NCBI GenBank assembly: GCA_017530105.1
Contig: JAFXMW010000033.1
Location: 1-64,000, forward strand
Length of the DNA: 64,000 nt
Source of the DNA: Bacteroidales bacterium
GTDB lineage: Bacteria > Bacteroidota > Bacteroidia > Bacteroidales > P3
Direction: 5' to 3'
Program-made: the position numbers and the translations under genes
Part shown: in pieces, positions 19,180 to 28,050 of the stretch
Layout of the letters: every line of letters starts with the position of its first letter
Numbering within the stretch: the first letter of the stretch is position 1
Notes under the pieces: generated by a model
Databases searched by the model: none
Told to the model about the DNA's origin: nothing
What the model saw: the letters and a program-made list of their open reading frames with translations, nothing else

Positions 19180-20286
19180 ATGAAAACAACTCCGTACACA
19201 GACCTCCACATTGCGCTTGGAGCAAAGATGGCCGAATTTGCCGGCTACAACATGCCTATTCAGTACACCGGATTGGTTGAAGAACACAACAATGTCCGCA
19301 ATAATGTAGGTGTGTTCGACGTGAGCCACATGGGCGAGTTCCGCGCCAAAGGCCCCATTGCCAAACATTTCATGCAGTATGTCACCACCAACAACGTCGA
19401 GGACCTCTTCGACGGTAAAGTGCAGTACACCTGCCTCCCCAACGGTCAGGGTGGTGTGGTTGACGACATGCTCGTCTACCGCGTCCATGACGACGAATAC
19501 TTCATGGTGCCCAACGCCGCTAACATCGACAAAGACTGGGCTTGGATGAGCCAGATTGCCGACAAGATGGGCATGGAACTTGGCAAAGACTTCGTCAACG
19601 AGAGCGAGCAGTGGGCTCAGCTTGCCGTTCAGGGACCCAACGCCCTCAAGGCCATGCAGAAACTCACTTCCGAGAACATCGTCGACATGGAGTACTACAC
19701 CTTTAAGATTCTCACTTTTGCAGGTATCGACAACATTATCCTCTCCACCACCGGTTACACTGGTGCAGGCGGATGCGAAATCTACATCCCCAAGGAGAAA
19801 GCCATCGAGGTTTGGAATGCCGTCTTCGATGCAGGTAAAGAGTATGGTATCATGCCTGCCGGTCTCGGTTGCCGCGACACCCTCCGTCTGGAGAAAGGCT
19901 TCGCCCTCTACGGCCACGAGATGGACGACACCGTCAGCCCCCTCGAGGCTCCGCTGGCCTTCATCGTCAAGCTGAAAGCCGAGAACAACAACTTCATCAA
20001 CAAGGAGCTCCTTATCGCCCAGAAAGCCGCTGGATTCAAACGCAAAGTGGCCGGCTTCGAGATGATTGACCGCGGTATCGCCCGCAACGGCTACGAAGTC
20101 TGCAACGCCGAAGGCAAGAAAATTGGTGAAGTGCGCAGCGGCTCTCCCAGCCCCAGCACCGGCAAAAACATCGGCACCGCCCTCATCTGCGCCGAGTACG
20201 CCAAGACCGGCACTGAAATCTACATCAAAGTCCGCGAGAAACTCCTCAAGGCCGTCACCGTCAAGATGCCTTTCTACGAAGGTTAA
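19180..20286 (+). CDS. gcvT: Aminomethyltransferase (glycine cleavage system T protein)
   Basis: Transfers the methylene group from aminomethyl-lipoyl H protein to tetrahydrofolate. The 368-residue protein has GcvT signatures: MPIQYTGLVEEHNNVRNNVG, FDVSHMGEF, a central VDDMLVYR, TGYTGAGGCEIY and GCRDTLRLEKGFALYGHEMD. Length is normal. No gcvH or gcvP is nearby. The last 87 nt have a diverged second copy at 20840-20917, beyond the terminator and a lipoprotein gene. Confidence 0.96.
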   Translation: MKTTPYTDLHIALGAKMAEFAGYNMPIQYTGLVEEHNNVRNNVGVFDVSHMGEFRAKGPIAKHFMQYVTTNNVEDLFDGKVQYTCLPNGQGGVVDDMLVYRVHDDEYFMVPNAANIDKDWAWMSQIADKMGMELGKDFVNESEQWAQLAVQGPNALKAMQKLTSENIVDMEYYTFKILTFAGIDNIILSTTGYTGAGGCEIYIPKEKAIEVWNAVFDAGKEYGIMPAGLGCRDTLRLEKGFALYGHEMDDTVSPLEAPLAFIVKLKAENNNFINKELLIAQKAAGFKRKVAGFEMIDRGIARNGYEVCNAEGKKIGEVRSGSPSPSTGKNIGTALICAEYAKTGTEIYIKVREKLLKAVTVKMPFYEG

Positions 20287-20313
20287 TCTTGCACTCGAAA
20301 TCAAAAAAAGTCA

Positions 20314-20339
20314 GGGGGTGCACATGCACCCCCTTTTTT
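20314..20339 (+). terminator. Strong intrinsic terminator after gcvT
   Basis: GGGGGTGCA and TGCACCCCC pair with a CA turn at 20314-20333, followed by six T. It separates gcvT from the following lipoprotein gene. Confidence 0.92.
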
Positions 20340-20361
20340 ATCAACAAAAAAATAATGCATT

Positions 20362-20838
20362 ATGAAAACAACCAAATTATTGATGATGTTTGTGGCAGCA
20401 GCCACAATGATGTTTGCCACCACATCGTGCAATCCGCCGGAGGAAAGCGAGGTTCTTGCAAACACTCTGGTATACAACGGAACTGTCTACCAGATGGCCA
20501 GCACTTATACGTATGAACATGGCGGACGCGTATACATCGATGCTAACGCAATAGACAAAACCAGCGACGGGCTACCCATATTCAACATCGTCTCAGACCA
20601 TCCTGCTAACGGGACCTACAATCTGGCCACCGGTGGAAATGTTTTCTTTAGAGTAACCTCCGAGGTGAATTACATCACCAGTTTCGAAAGCTCCGACTCC
20701 TACACCATCGGCACCGTAATCGTTGAGAAAGACGACAACGGCTTCCGTATGAAGATGGGTGGCAAACTGGCATCTGGCCCCGAAGTGGCCTTCCACATCT
20801 ATGTCCCCGCTTCGGAATGGAGGCAACTTGATTTCTAA
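20362..20838 (+). CDS. Small lipoprotein of unknown function
   Basis: A 158-residue protein with a lipoprotein signal (MMFATTSC, Cys23), then a beta-rich domain (TLVYNGTVYQMAST, GTYNLATGGNVFFRV). I do not recognise the family; small Bacteroidales lipoproteins of this style are common and poorly characterised. The gene lies between gcvT and a duplicated remnant of the gcvT 3' end, which begins 1 nt after its stop, so it may have arrived by insertion or recombination. Confidence 0.7.
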   Translation: MKTTKLLMMFVAAATMMFATTSCNPPEESEVLANTLVYNGTVYQMASTYTYEHGGRVYIDANAIDKTSDGLPIFNIVSDHPANGTYNLATGGNVFFRVTSEVNYITSFESSDSYTIGTVIVEKDDNGFRMKMGGKLASGPEVAFHIYVPASEWRQLDF

Positions 20839-20839
20839 A

Positions 20840-20917
20840 GCCAATACCGGCACCGAAATCCACATCAAGGTCCGCGGGAAACTCCTCAAAGCTGTCACGC
20901 CCTTATATGAGGGTTAA
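20840..20917 (+). pseudogene. Remnant duplicate of the gcvT 3' end
   Basis: These 78 nt align with 20200-20286, the last 29 codons of gcvT including the stop, at about 85 % identity with one in-frame 9-nt deletion. The remnant reads ANTGTEIHIKVRGKLLKAV then TPLYEG and a stop; gcvT reads AKTGTEIYIKVREKLLKAV and ends FYEG. It has no start codon. It marks the right border of whatever event placed the lipoprotein gene here. Confidence 0.85.
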
Positions 20918-20934
20918 GCGTCATCTCGTATCTA

Positions 20935-20965
20935 TGTTTAAGGTCGCATTTTGTGACCTTAAACA
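20935..20965 (+). terminator. Hairpin after the gcvT remnant
   Basis: TGTTTAAGGTC (20935-20945) pairs perfectly with GACCTTAAACA (20955-20965). The T-run is weak (CATTTTAAG). It may be an old gcvT terminator. Confidence 0.5.
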
Positions 20966-20983
20966 TTTTAAGAGGTTTAATAG

Positions 20984-21075
20984 CCCTGAAAAGGCAACAG
21001 ATCACAGGCAGGGGTGCAACCCCAGTTGAAATAAGAACAAATATCAGAACCCCGAAGGGGTGACAATCACGATTT
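20984..21075. repeat. Probable interspersed repeat with ACCCCGAAGGGGT palindrome
   Basis: A non-coding stretch containing GGGGTGCAACCCC-type and ACCCCGAAGGGGT palindromes (about 21050-21062). It resembles short interspersed repeats seen between genes in Bacteroidales. No second copy is present in this window, so this is by style only. Confidence 0.4.
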
Positions 21076-21120
21076 TACCCCATTCAGCCAAATTTATTTC
21101 CCAATATCAGAAAAAAAACG

Positions 21121-21128
21121 TACTTTTG
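21121..21128 (+). promoter_or_regulatory. -7 box TACTTTTG for the NhaC-type antiporter
   Basis: Matches TAnnTTTG, 19 nt upstream of the ATG at 21148 and 28 nt upstream of the ATG at 21157. Confidence 0.6.
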
Positions 21129-21147
21129 CAGTTGTTATTGCAAAAAA

Positions 21148-22593
21148 ATGCACGTTATGAAGAAGCCTGATTCTGCCCCAATGCACCGCATCCACTGGAC
21201 GGTGGCAATGATACCCCTGGTGGTACTTATTGCGATGCAAGTAGTCGTGATACGCGAGTTTGGCTCCGATGCTTTGGACGGGGCAAGCCAGACCGCCCTA
21301 CTCTTTGCTGCGGCCGTGGCAGTGTCCATGGGGATGATTTTCTACAAGGTTCCATGGAGCAGCATCAACAGCGCCATAGAGCAGAATATAAAGACCATAG
21401 GCCCAGCCATCCTCATTCTCTTCCTTATCGGTGCCATATCGGGCAGCTGGATGATGAGCGGCGTGGTGCCGACGATGATATATTACGGCATGAAGATTGT
21501 CAGCCCCTCCATCTTTCTTTTTATTGCATGCATCATCTGTGCATTGGTGTCGATTGTCACAGGAAGTTCGTGGACAACTGTCGCCACCGTCGGCATCGCC
21601 CTGATGGGCATAGGTACCGCCCACAGCTATTCGGTAGGCTGGACAGCAGGAGCCATCATCTCCGGTGCCTATTTCGGCGATAAGATTTCCCCTCTCTCCG
21701 ACACCACTGTGTTGGCCTCGTCGGTCGGCGAGGTGCCGTTGTTCAAGCATATCCGCTACATGCTCATCACCACTGTGCCCTCGTTTTCAATTGCCTTGCT
21801 CATATTCTTGGTGGCAAGCCTCTGCCACACCACAGACAGCGGCATTCAGGCAGACCTGTTTGCCGAGGGGCTGCAAAGTGTTTTTGTCATCAGTCCCTGG
21901 CTGCTACTTGTGCCCGTGGCAACAGGTGTACTGATAGCCATGCGGATGCCTGCCGCCATTGTGCTGTTTCTTTCTGCTCTGATGGCGGGAATAGTGATGC
22001 TCTTTGCCCAGCCCGACATCGTGGCTCATGTGGGCGAAGGTGACAATTTCCGTGAACTGATGCTTACCTATTACAGCAGCACTTCGATTGACACCGGCAA
22101 CGAGGCTCTCACAAGCCTTGTACAGACCCGCGGCATGAGGGGGATGTTGAGCACCGTGTTCCTCATCTTCTGTGCAGCGGCCTTCGGCGGAGCCCTCACT
22201 GGCGCGGGCATGATACAAAGCATCACCTCGGCCCTGGCCAAAGGCATCAGCGGCCGCCGCTCGCTTGTCTCAACCACCGTGGCAACCGGTCTGTTTGCCA
22301 ATATGGCCACCGGCGACCAATATCTGAGTATCGTGCTCACAGGCAATATCTATAAGAAACTCTACAAAGAGAAAGGCTTCGAAGGCCGTTTGCTCAGTCG
22401 TTCCACCGAAGACTCCGCCACGGTGACCTCGGTTTTGATACCTTGGAACACCTGCGGAATGACCCAGTCGTTGGTGCTGAAAGTATCAACCATTGAGTAT
22501 CTCCCCTACTGCTTCTTCAACCTCATTTCACCACTCATGTCTATCTTCATTGCCATGCTGGGCTACAAGATATTCCGCAATGTAGAAAAATAA
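21148..22593 (+). CDS. NhaC-type Na+/H+ antiporter
   Basis: A 481-residue inner-membrane protein with about 11-12 helices. Signatures of the NhaC group include GAISGSWMMSGVVPTMIYYG, VTGSSWTTVATVGIALMGIG, SGAYFGDKISPLSDTTVLAS and the late LLSRSTEDSATVTSVLIPWN. It exports Na+ in exchange for H+. The ATG at 21157 (MKKPDS) is an equally good start. It has its own promoter and is a single-gene unit. Confidence 0.92.
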   Translation: MHVMKKPDSAPMHRIHWTVAMIPLVVLIAMQVVVIREFGSDALDGASQTALLFAAAVAVSMGMIFYKVPWSSINSAIEQNIKTIGPAILILFLIGAISGSWMMSGVVPTMIYYGMKIVSPSIFLFIACIICALVSIVTGSSWTTVATVGIALMGIGTAHSYSVGWTAGAIISGAYFGDKISPLSDTTVLASSVGEVPLFKHIRYMLITTVPSFSIALLIFLVASLCHTTDSGIQADLFAEGLQSVFVISPWLLLVPVATGVLIAMRMPAAIVLFLSALMAGIVMLFAQPDIVAHVGEGDNFRELMLTYYSSTSIDTGNEALTSLVQTRGMRGMLSTVFLIFCAAAFGGALTGAGMIQSITSALAKGISGRRSLVSTTVATGLFANMATGDQYLSIVLTGNIYKKLYKEKGFEGRLLSRSTEDSATVTSVLIPWNTCGMTQSLVLKVSTIEYLPYCFFNLISPLMSIFIAMLGYKIFRNVEK

Positions 22594-22617
22594 TTTCTCC
22601 ATGTCAGGAAAAGTTCG

Positions 22618-22625
22618 TATCTTTG
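22618..22625 (+). promoter_or_regulatory. -7 box TATCTTTG for the DUF1015 gene
   Basis: Matches TAnnTTTG, 45 nt upstream of the start at 22671. Confidence 0.65.
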
Positions 22626-22670
22626 CAGTCGCAAAAAGTATAAAAAAATGTATAACAAAAATATAGTTCT

Positions 22671-23936
22671 ATGAGCATCATCAAACCTTTCAAGGGCTTT
22701 CGCCCGCCCGTCGACATCGTCGAGAAACTGGCCTCACGTCCCTATGACGTACTGAACTCTGAAGAAGCCCGCGTCGAGTGCGAGGGCAATCCCTATAGCC
22801 TGCTCCACGTGACTAAGGCTGAAATCGACCTCCCCAAAGGCACCGACGAACATTCCCCCGAAGTGTACCTCCAGGTGGTCAAGAACTACAACCTGTTCAA
22901 AGACCTCGGCTGGCTGGTCAAGGATGAAGAGGAAAAACTCTATATCTATGCCCAGAGCATGAACCCCAAGGATGCCGACGCCAAATGGCAATACGGTATC
23001 GTGGCCTGCGCCTATAGCGAGGACTATGTGAACAAAGTCATCAAAAAACACGAACTCACCCGCAAAGACAAGGAAGAGGATCGCATGAAACACGTCCGCA
23101 TCACCAACGCCAATGTGGAACCCGTTTTCTTTGCCTATCCCGCCATCGCCCGCATCGATGAGATTGTGGCCGGTGTCACCGCCAAGAAACCCATCTATGA
23201 CTTCATCGCCAAGGAAGACGGCTTCGGCCATCGCTTCTGGGTCATCGACGACAAAGCCACCATCGCCGAACTCGTCGACATCTTCGACAAGCAGGTTCCC
23301 GCCATGTACATCGCCGACGGCCACCACCGCAGCGCCGCCGCCGCCCTCGTGGGACAGGAGAAGAAGGAGCAGAACCCCCGCCACACCGGCAAGGAAGAGT
23401 ACAACTACTTCATGACCGTCATCTTCCCCGACAACCAACTCAACGTCATCGACTACAACCGCGTGGTCAAAGACCTCAACGGCCTCAGCAAAGAACAGTT
23501 CATCGCCGCCGTGGGCGAAAGTTACGAACTGGAAGACATGGGCACCGAAATCTACAAGCCCGTCAAGCTCCATGAGCACAGCATGTACCTCGATGGCCAC
23601 TGGTACAAGATGACCGCCAAGCCCGGCACCTACAACGACAACGACCCCATCGGCGTGCTCGATGTCACCATTCTCTCCAACCTCGTCCTCGACAAAGTGC
23701 TCGGCATTAAGGACCTCCGCACCGACAAGCGCATTGACTTCGTAGGCGGCATCCGCGGTCTTGGTGAGCTCAAGCGTCGTGTCGACAATGGCGAGATGAA
23801 GGTTGCCTTCGCCCTCTATCCTGTCAGCATGAAGCAGATTATTGATATTGCCGACACTGGCAACATCATGCCCCCGAAGACCACCTGGTTCGAGCCCAAG
23901 CTGCGCTCCGGCCTCGTGATCCACGAACTCTGCTAG
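22671..23936 (+). CDS. DUF1015 family protein
   Basis: A cytoplasmic 421-residue protein, starting MSIIKPFKGFRPP with the conserved SRPYDVLNSEEAR. The middle has MYIADGHHRSAAAALV and the end MPPKTTWFEPKLRSGLVIH; all are hallmarks of DUF1015. In other Bacteroidota the family often sits with serine biosynthesis genes; here it stands alone. Its biochemical role is not established. Its last 69 nt are repeated almost exactly at 27949-28017. Confidence 0.92.
   Translation: MSIIKPFKGFRPPVDIVEKLASRPYDVLNSEEARVECEGNPYSLLHVTKAEIDLPKGTDEHSPEVYLQVVKNYNLFKDLGWLVKDEEEKLYIYAQSMNPKDADAKWQYGIVACAYSEDYVNKVIKKHELTRKDKEEDRMKHVRITNANVEPVFFAYPAIARIDEIVAGVTAKKPIYDFIAKEDGFGHRFWVIDDKATIAELVDIFDKQVPAMYIADGHHRSAAAALVGQEKKEQNPRHTGKEEYNYFMTVIFPDNQLNVIDYNRVVKDLNGLSKEQFIAAVGESYELEDMGTEIYKPVKLHEHSMYLDGHWYKMTAKPGTYNDNDPIGVLDVTILSNLVLDKVLGIKDLRTDKRIDFVGGIRGLGELKRRVDNGEMKVAFALYPVSMKQIIDIADTGNIMPPKTTWFEPKLRSGLVIHELC
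23868..23936 (+). repeat. 69-bp direct repeat, left copy (DUF1015 3' end)
   Basis: Encodes the final 22 residues and stop of the DUF1015 protein. It matches 27949-28017 at 67 of 69 positions; both differences are synonymous (CTG/CTC and GAA/GAG). The two copies bracket a cassette of about 4 kb. Confidence 0.95.
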
Positions 23937-23960
23937 TCATTGAGAATTGAGAATCGAGAG

Positions 23961-24041
23961 TTGAGAATTGAGAACTTTGAATGCGTTAATTCGTTAATCG
24001 ATTTACACGTTAACACATTCTTTTCACTTCTCAATTCTCAA
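23961..24041. repeat. Inverted ATTGAGAATTGA repeat
   Basis: TTGAGAATTGAGAA at 23961-23974 pairs perfectly with 24028-24041. The same word recurs at 23939-23950. It belongs to the repeat type seen at 665-738. Confidence 0.7.
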
Positions 24042-24073
24042 TTTATATTTATTAATTCAAAAACAATAATTAA

Positions 24074-26430
24074 ATAAAAAAATCATTAACCCTTTTTGCA
24101 ACCGTGCTGCTTTTAGCGGCAACATGTTTTTCACAAAACCACATCCTCCGCTCTGTTGAAGGGAAAAACAGCCCCTCCAGGGACGTCAAAATCAACCCCC
24201 AAAACACCCAACAAACTGCCAAATCCTTTGGCGCAAAAAGTTTAGGCGACACCATCACCAGCTCCCCTGGTCTGATGGTTTCGAAGATTCAATTACGGGT
24301 TACACCTTTATCGATTACGACAATGACGGATTCAACTGGTGGCATGGAGAAAGCGAGGAATACGCCCATTCTGGTACGGCAATGATTATTTCTGCATCAT
24401 TCGATGTCGATGAAGGAGATTTGACCCCCGACAACTGGATGATTCTGCCCACATTCGCAATCCCCGTCGACTCCACAAATTTGACGCTATCTTGGTATGA
24501 AGGAACACCATATAGTTTTTACACCGAATACTATAGTGTCTATGTGGATACCACCGGACGCTCTGTTGCAGACTTTCTTGCCACCACCCCCGTCTATTCA
24601 GGTGCCACAACAGGAGGTTGGGTAAAGAGAGTCGTCGACCTTAGCAGCTATGCGGGGAAAAATGTCAACATCGCCTTCCGTCACCACAACGTCTCCGGCG
24701 AGTACTACATATTCATCGACGACATCAACATCGACAATGTCGAAATACCTAATTTAACCCTTCAGGGGCCGCGTAATGCCCGTGTGGGCGACACCGTCGT
24801 CTATACCGCCCTTTCCGATGCCCCCTGCACTTTTACATGGTCTGTCGCCGCCGACTACAGCCTCGAAACGTACAACACCTTGGCTGCAGTTTGGAACACC
24901 GCAGGAACATACAGCGTAATAGTCACAGCAACCAACGTCAGCGGTTCTGTCAGCGACACCCTGACAGTCGAAATAGTCAATTGCGAGCCCATAAGCACAT
25001 TCCCGTTTTTCGAGAATTTCGAAATCGGTATCCCCTGTTGGAAAATGGTTTGTGCCGACCCCAACAACTCCAACGACTTTGGCATTGTCGAGACCGACGA
25101 AGCCATTGAAGGAAACAGCATGTTCAAATTCTCCAGCTGGGAACGGGCCGACGACTACAACCAATACCTCATCACCCCCGAACTCCAATTACCTGCCAAC
25201 GGCGATTTCATGATTAAATTCCACTACCTTTCCGACGACGATAACGAGGCTTTCAAAGTCCTGGTTTCAACAACCAACGACAACATCAACTCATTTACCG
25301 AAGTGCTGTACGATTACCAAGGAACCACAGTCTCAGAGCCCTGTGAGGTCTCCTTCGCTGTGCCCAATAACGCCAAATACATTTGCATCAACTATTACAC
25401 CGAATATGGTTACAACCTTTATATCGACCAACTGAGCATCGAGACTCTTACTGCACCCAACGTAACCCTCGACGGCCCTGCCGAAATAGGTACCGGCAAC
25501 GAAGCCAGCTTTATTGCCACCAGCAGCCTTGCCGAGAGCTTTGCTTGGTCTGTCGACGGCACCCCCGTTTCCGAAACCGGATCAATCCTCACCTACACCT
25601 TCACCACCGCCACCCAACACACCGTCTCCGTAACCGCCACCAACCACATCGGAACAAGTGAACCTGCCACCATGACAGTAGACGTCTATAGTTGCGACGG
25701 CATCACCATCCCCTACGCCCCCGATTTCTCCAACGGACTGCGTTGCTGGACAAACATAAGTCTTGAAACCGAGGGAATGGGTTGGTTAACCAGCGTCGAA
25801 GCATTCGAATACGGCCCTATCGGACAAGTCCTTTCCATGTCGGCATACTCTTTTTATGGCTTAGTTATCGAGGAGACAGTCGACAACTGGCTCTATAGCC
25901 CCCGCATCGCCATGCCCTACACCGGCATAAACGGCATGATAAGCTGGAAAGTCCTGCTCTATTCATCCGATTATCCCAACGACCACTACGGAGTGTATGT
26001 CATCGACCAAAATAACGAACCCACCCTGTTGTTCGAAGAAACACTCACCTCCGCCATCACCGACTTCGAGCAGCGAACCGTTGCCATCCCCGCCTCCATC
26101 ACCGGCAACTTCCGCATCGCCTTCCGTCACTTCGACAACCCCGGCAACGGCTACGCTATCATACTCGACAGCATCCAGATAGTTGAAACCGTAGGCATCG
26201 ACAACGTCGAAAACAACACAGTCAACATCTACCCCACCCCCGCCAACAGCACCTTGAACATCACCGGCAACGGCATCCGCAGCATACAGATGTTCGATGC
26301 CTCTGGACGTAAGGTAATGGAAAGCGTCACCGGTGGCAGATACGACATCGGCAACCTTGCCAACGGCGTTTATATTGTCCGTGTCACAACCGACAACGGG
26401 ACAACCACCAAGAAAGTGGTGAAAAAATAA
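24074..26430 (+). pseudogene. Broken T9SS cargo protein (cleaved-adhesin and PKD-like domains)
   Basis: Two lesions are visible. The signal peptide (KKSLTLFATVLLLAATCFSQ) is preceded by ATA at 24074-24076 where ATG is expected, with a stop just upstream. The frame then shifts at the C-run 24264-24267: one missing C separates the first frame from DGFEDSITGYTFIDYDNDGF, which continues to 26430. The second part holds three choice-of-anchor-J-like (cleaved adhesin) segments, two PKD-like segments (GPRNARVGDTVVYTAL, GPAEIGTGNEASFIAT) and a T9SS sorting tail ending GVYIVRVTTDNGTTTKKVVKK. If repaired it would be about 786 residues. Sequencing error could explain the frameshift but not both lesions easily. 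Confidence 0.8.
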
Positions 26431-26464
26431 ACCCGTCACACAGACCGAACACAAAACACGAAAA

Positions 26465-26496
26465 AACCGCCAGCGAAACGTTGGCGGTTTTTTTTT
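26465..26496 (+). terminator. Intrinsic terminator after the T9SS pseudogene
   Basis: AACCGCCA and TGGCGGTT pair around a 9-nt loop, followed by a run of nine T. Confidence 0.92.
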
Positions 26497-26526
26497 CAAA
26501 AAAGTTGTCATGTGAGATAAAAAGTG

Positions 26527-26534
26527 TAATTTTG
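26527..26534 (+). promoter_or_regulatory. -7 box TAATTTTG
   Basis: Matches TAnnTTTG, 18 nt upstream of the lipoprotein start at 26553. It argues for that start and against the longer frame from 26481, which would overlap the terminator. Confidence 0.65.
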
Positions 26535-26552
26535 CAATCCGAAAATAACATA

Positions 26553-27179
26553 ATGGAAATGAAAAAGACAAAGACCTTATCAATGCTCGCCGTCATCATC
26601 CTTCTCGGTGCAAGCGTAATCAGTTGCAAACAAAAAGGAATTGAAAACCTCGAAGAGGCGCAGGCCGAAGCAACCACCGACACGAATCCCATGATGGAAC
26701 AGGACCATGACGAGTTTCTGGCAGCTATCGAAGCCTACCTAACGACAATTGGCAGTCAGTATTCTCCGGGCGAAGTATGCATTCCGAGTTACACCGTCGT
26801 AGCCATCAACGATAGCGACACCAGCTACACTCGTGCATGGGGCGACTGGTGGGTGTTCAACTACAACATCGTGGGCGACACACTCAAGTGCGTCTCCGGA
26901 GGCAACCATCCCGGTCTGATGTACCTTAAGCAGAACAACACTCATGAATGGTTTGTATCCTCCTTCGACCAAGTGGAAGACGGCTCACGCAACCTTCCCA
27001 GCGCCAAGCGCATCTTCGGCGAATACTATGATACATTCCACAAGGTAAACAGCGACCAGCATCACCGCGACTCTGTACGCCTCCTACAGGTGGCATATTA
27101 CGTACAGCAACACAACCTCCCCGTCACCATGCTCCAAGACTACGGATGGTCCGCAGTAGCCCTACCTCTAAACCAATAG
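26553..27179 (+). CDS. Lipoprotein of unknown function
   Basis: A 208-residue protein. MEMKKTKTLSMLAVIILLGA leads to a lipobox (SVISC, Cys25). The mature part is acidic and then mixed, with RAWGDWWVFNYNIVGDTLKC and NHPGLMYLKQNNTHEWFVSS. I do not recognise a family with confidence. It is the first of three genes in the cassette between the duplicated DUF1015 tails. The next gene starts 4 nt after its stop, so the two are coupled. Confidence 0.75.
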   Translation: MEMKKTKTLSMLAVIILLGASVISCKQKGIENLEEAQAEATTDTNPMMEQDHDEFLAAIEAYLTTIGSQYSPGEVCIPSYTVVAINDSDTSYTRAWGDWWVFNYNIVGDTLKCVSGGNHPGLMYLKQNNTHEWFVSSFDQVEDGSRNLPSAKRIFGEYYDTFHKVNSDQHHRDSVRLLQVAYYVQQHNLPVTMLQDYGWSAVALPLNQ

Positions 27180-27183
27180 CCCC

Positions 27184-27732
27184 ATGACAACAATCCTACT
27201 GCTGGCACTCCTTGCCGTCGTCGTCTTTTATTTATATTACAAGACAGGCTCTACCACTAAAAACATCAAGGAACTCTCCAGTACCTCCGACGATCGCGTC
27301 ATCCGTATCTACGACATGAATAAAGAGCAACTGAAAAAATACGTTTATAGTTTCTCCGACATCAGCGACAACGAGGAAATCACATCCATCACCCCCGAAG
27401 GCGACAACCAATTCCGTCTCACCTTCAAGCCTTCTTTGGACTACATCGGAATGTGCCACTGGGTCAATTTCCTCACCTACCCCGACGAGAGCGAACAACA
27501 TCGCTTTCTTGTCCGCGGTTGGTACCCTTTTGGCGAGATACAATTAAACGGTGAACTCCAACCCTTCAGCAACCAGACCGTGATGATATACGTTGACAAA
27601 GACGACACTGAACACGACAACATCTCCTTCGTCACTCCCGACGGTAAGCACTACCTACAGCCCATCGACATCAGCAACAACCTAAAGGCCCTTAACAGCG
27701 GCAATGAAAAATATATACCTTTGAAAGAATAA
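27184..27732 (+). CDS. Membrane-anchored protein of unknown function
   Basis: 182 residues with one N-terminal membrane helix (TILLLALLAVVVFYLYY) and a soluble domain rich in Asp and aromatic residues (RLTFKPSLDYIGMCHWVNFL, HRFLVRGWYPFGEIQLNG). No family recognised. It follows the lipoprotein gene with a 4-nt gap and is probably exported or periplasmic facing. Confidence 0.7.
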   Translation: MTTILLLALLAVVVFYLYYKTGSTTKNIKELSSTSDDRVIRIYDMNKEQLKKYVYSFSDISDNEEITSITPEGDNQFRLTFKPSLDYIGMCHWVNFLTYPDESEQHRFLVRGWYPFGEIQLNGELQPFSNQTVMIYVDKDDTEHDNISFVTPDGKHYLQPIDISNNLKALNSGNEKYIPLKE

Positions 27733-27750
27733 TTATAATAATCAATCATT

Positions 27751-28017
27751 ATGAAACACCATATACACCCATTCTCATTCCTTCTTGCCGTCACACTGTT
27801 CTACCTTCTTTCGGGCTGCACCAAAGAACCCATTCCCGACAACCACGACGATGAAGCCTACATCACCGACTCAGTACGCTACGCATCCGACCACATGACG
27901 GCATACAACTTCGTCTACCCCTCCACCGACCCCGACGGCAACCCCGTAATGCCCCCGAAGACCACCTGGTTCGAGCCCAAGCTCCGCTCCGGCCTCGTGA
28001 TCCACGAGCTCTGCTAG
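27751..28017 (+). CDS. Truncated lipoprotein fused in frame to the DUF1015 C-terminal tail
   Basis: An 88-residue chimera. Residues 1-66 are a lipoprotein N-terminus (lipobox LLSGC, Cys24), followed by TAYNFVYPSTDPDGNPV, which looks like the start of a larger secreted hydrolase-like lipoprotein (inference). From residue 67 it is identical to the last 22 residues of the DUF1015 protein (MPPKTTWFEPKLRSGLVIH then ELC). The joint lies at a GGCAAC word shared by both sources. It is likely a recombination scar; whether the product is made is unknown. Confidence 0.75.
   Translation: MKHHIHPFSFLLAVTLFYLLSGCTKEPIPDNHDDEAYITDSVRYASDHMTAYNFVYPSTDPDGNPVMPPKTTWFEPKLRSGLVIHELC
27949..28017 (+). repeat. 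69-bp direct repeat, right copy (DUF1015 3' end)
   Basis: Second copy of 23868-23936 with two synonymous differences. The strong terminator at 28051-28087 follows this copy, not the left one, which suggests that this is the original end of the DUF1015 transcription unit. Confidence 0.95.
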
Positions 28018-28050
28018 CGGGTCCTCCCGCCGAGGGAATTATATGAATAT

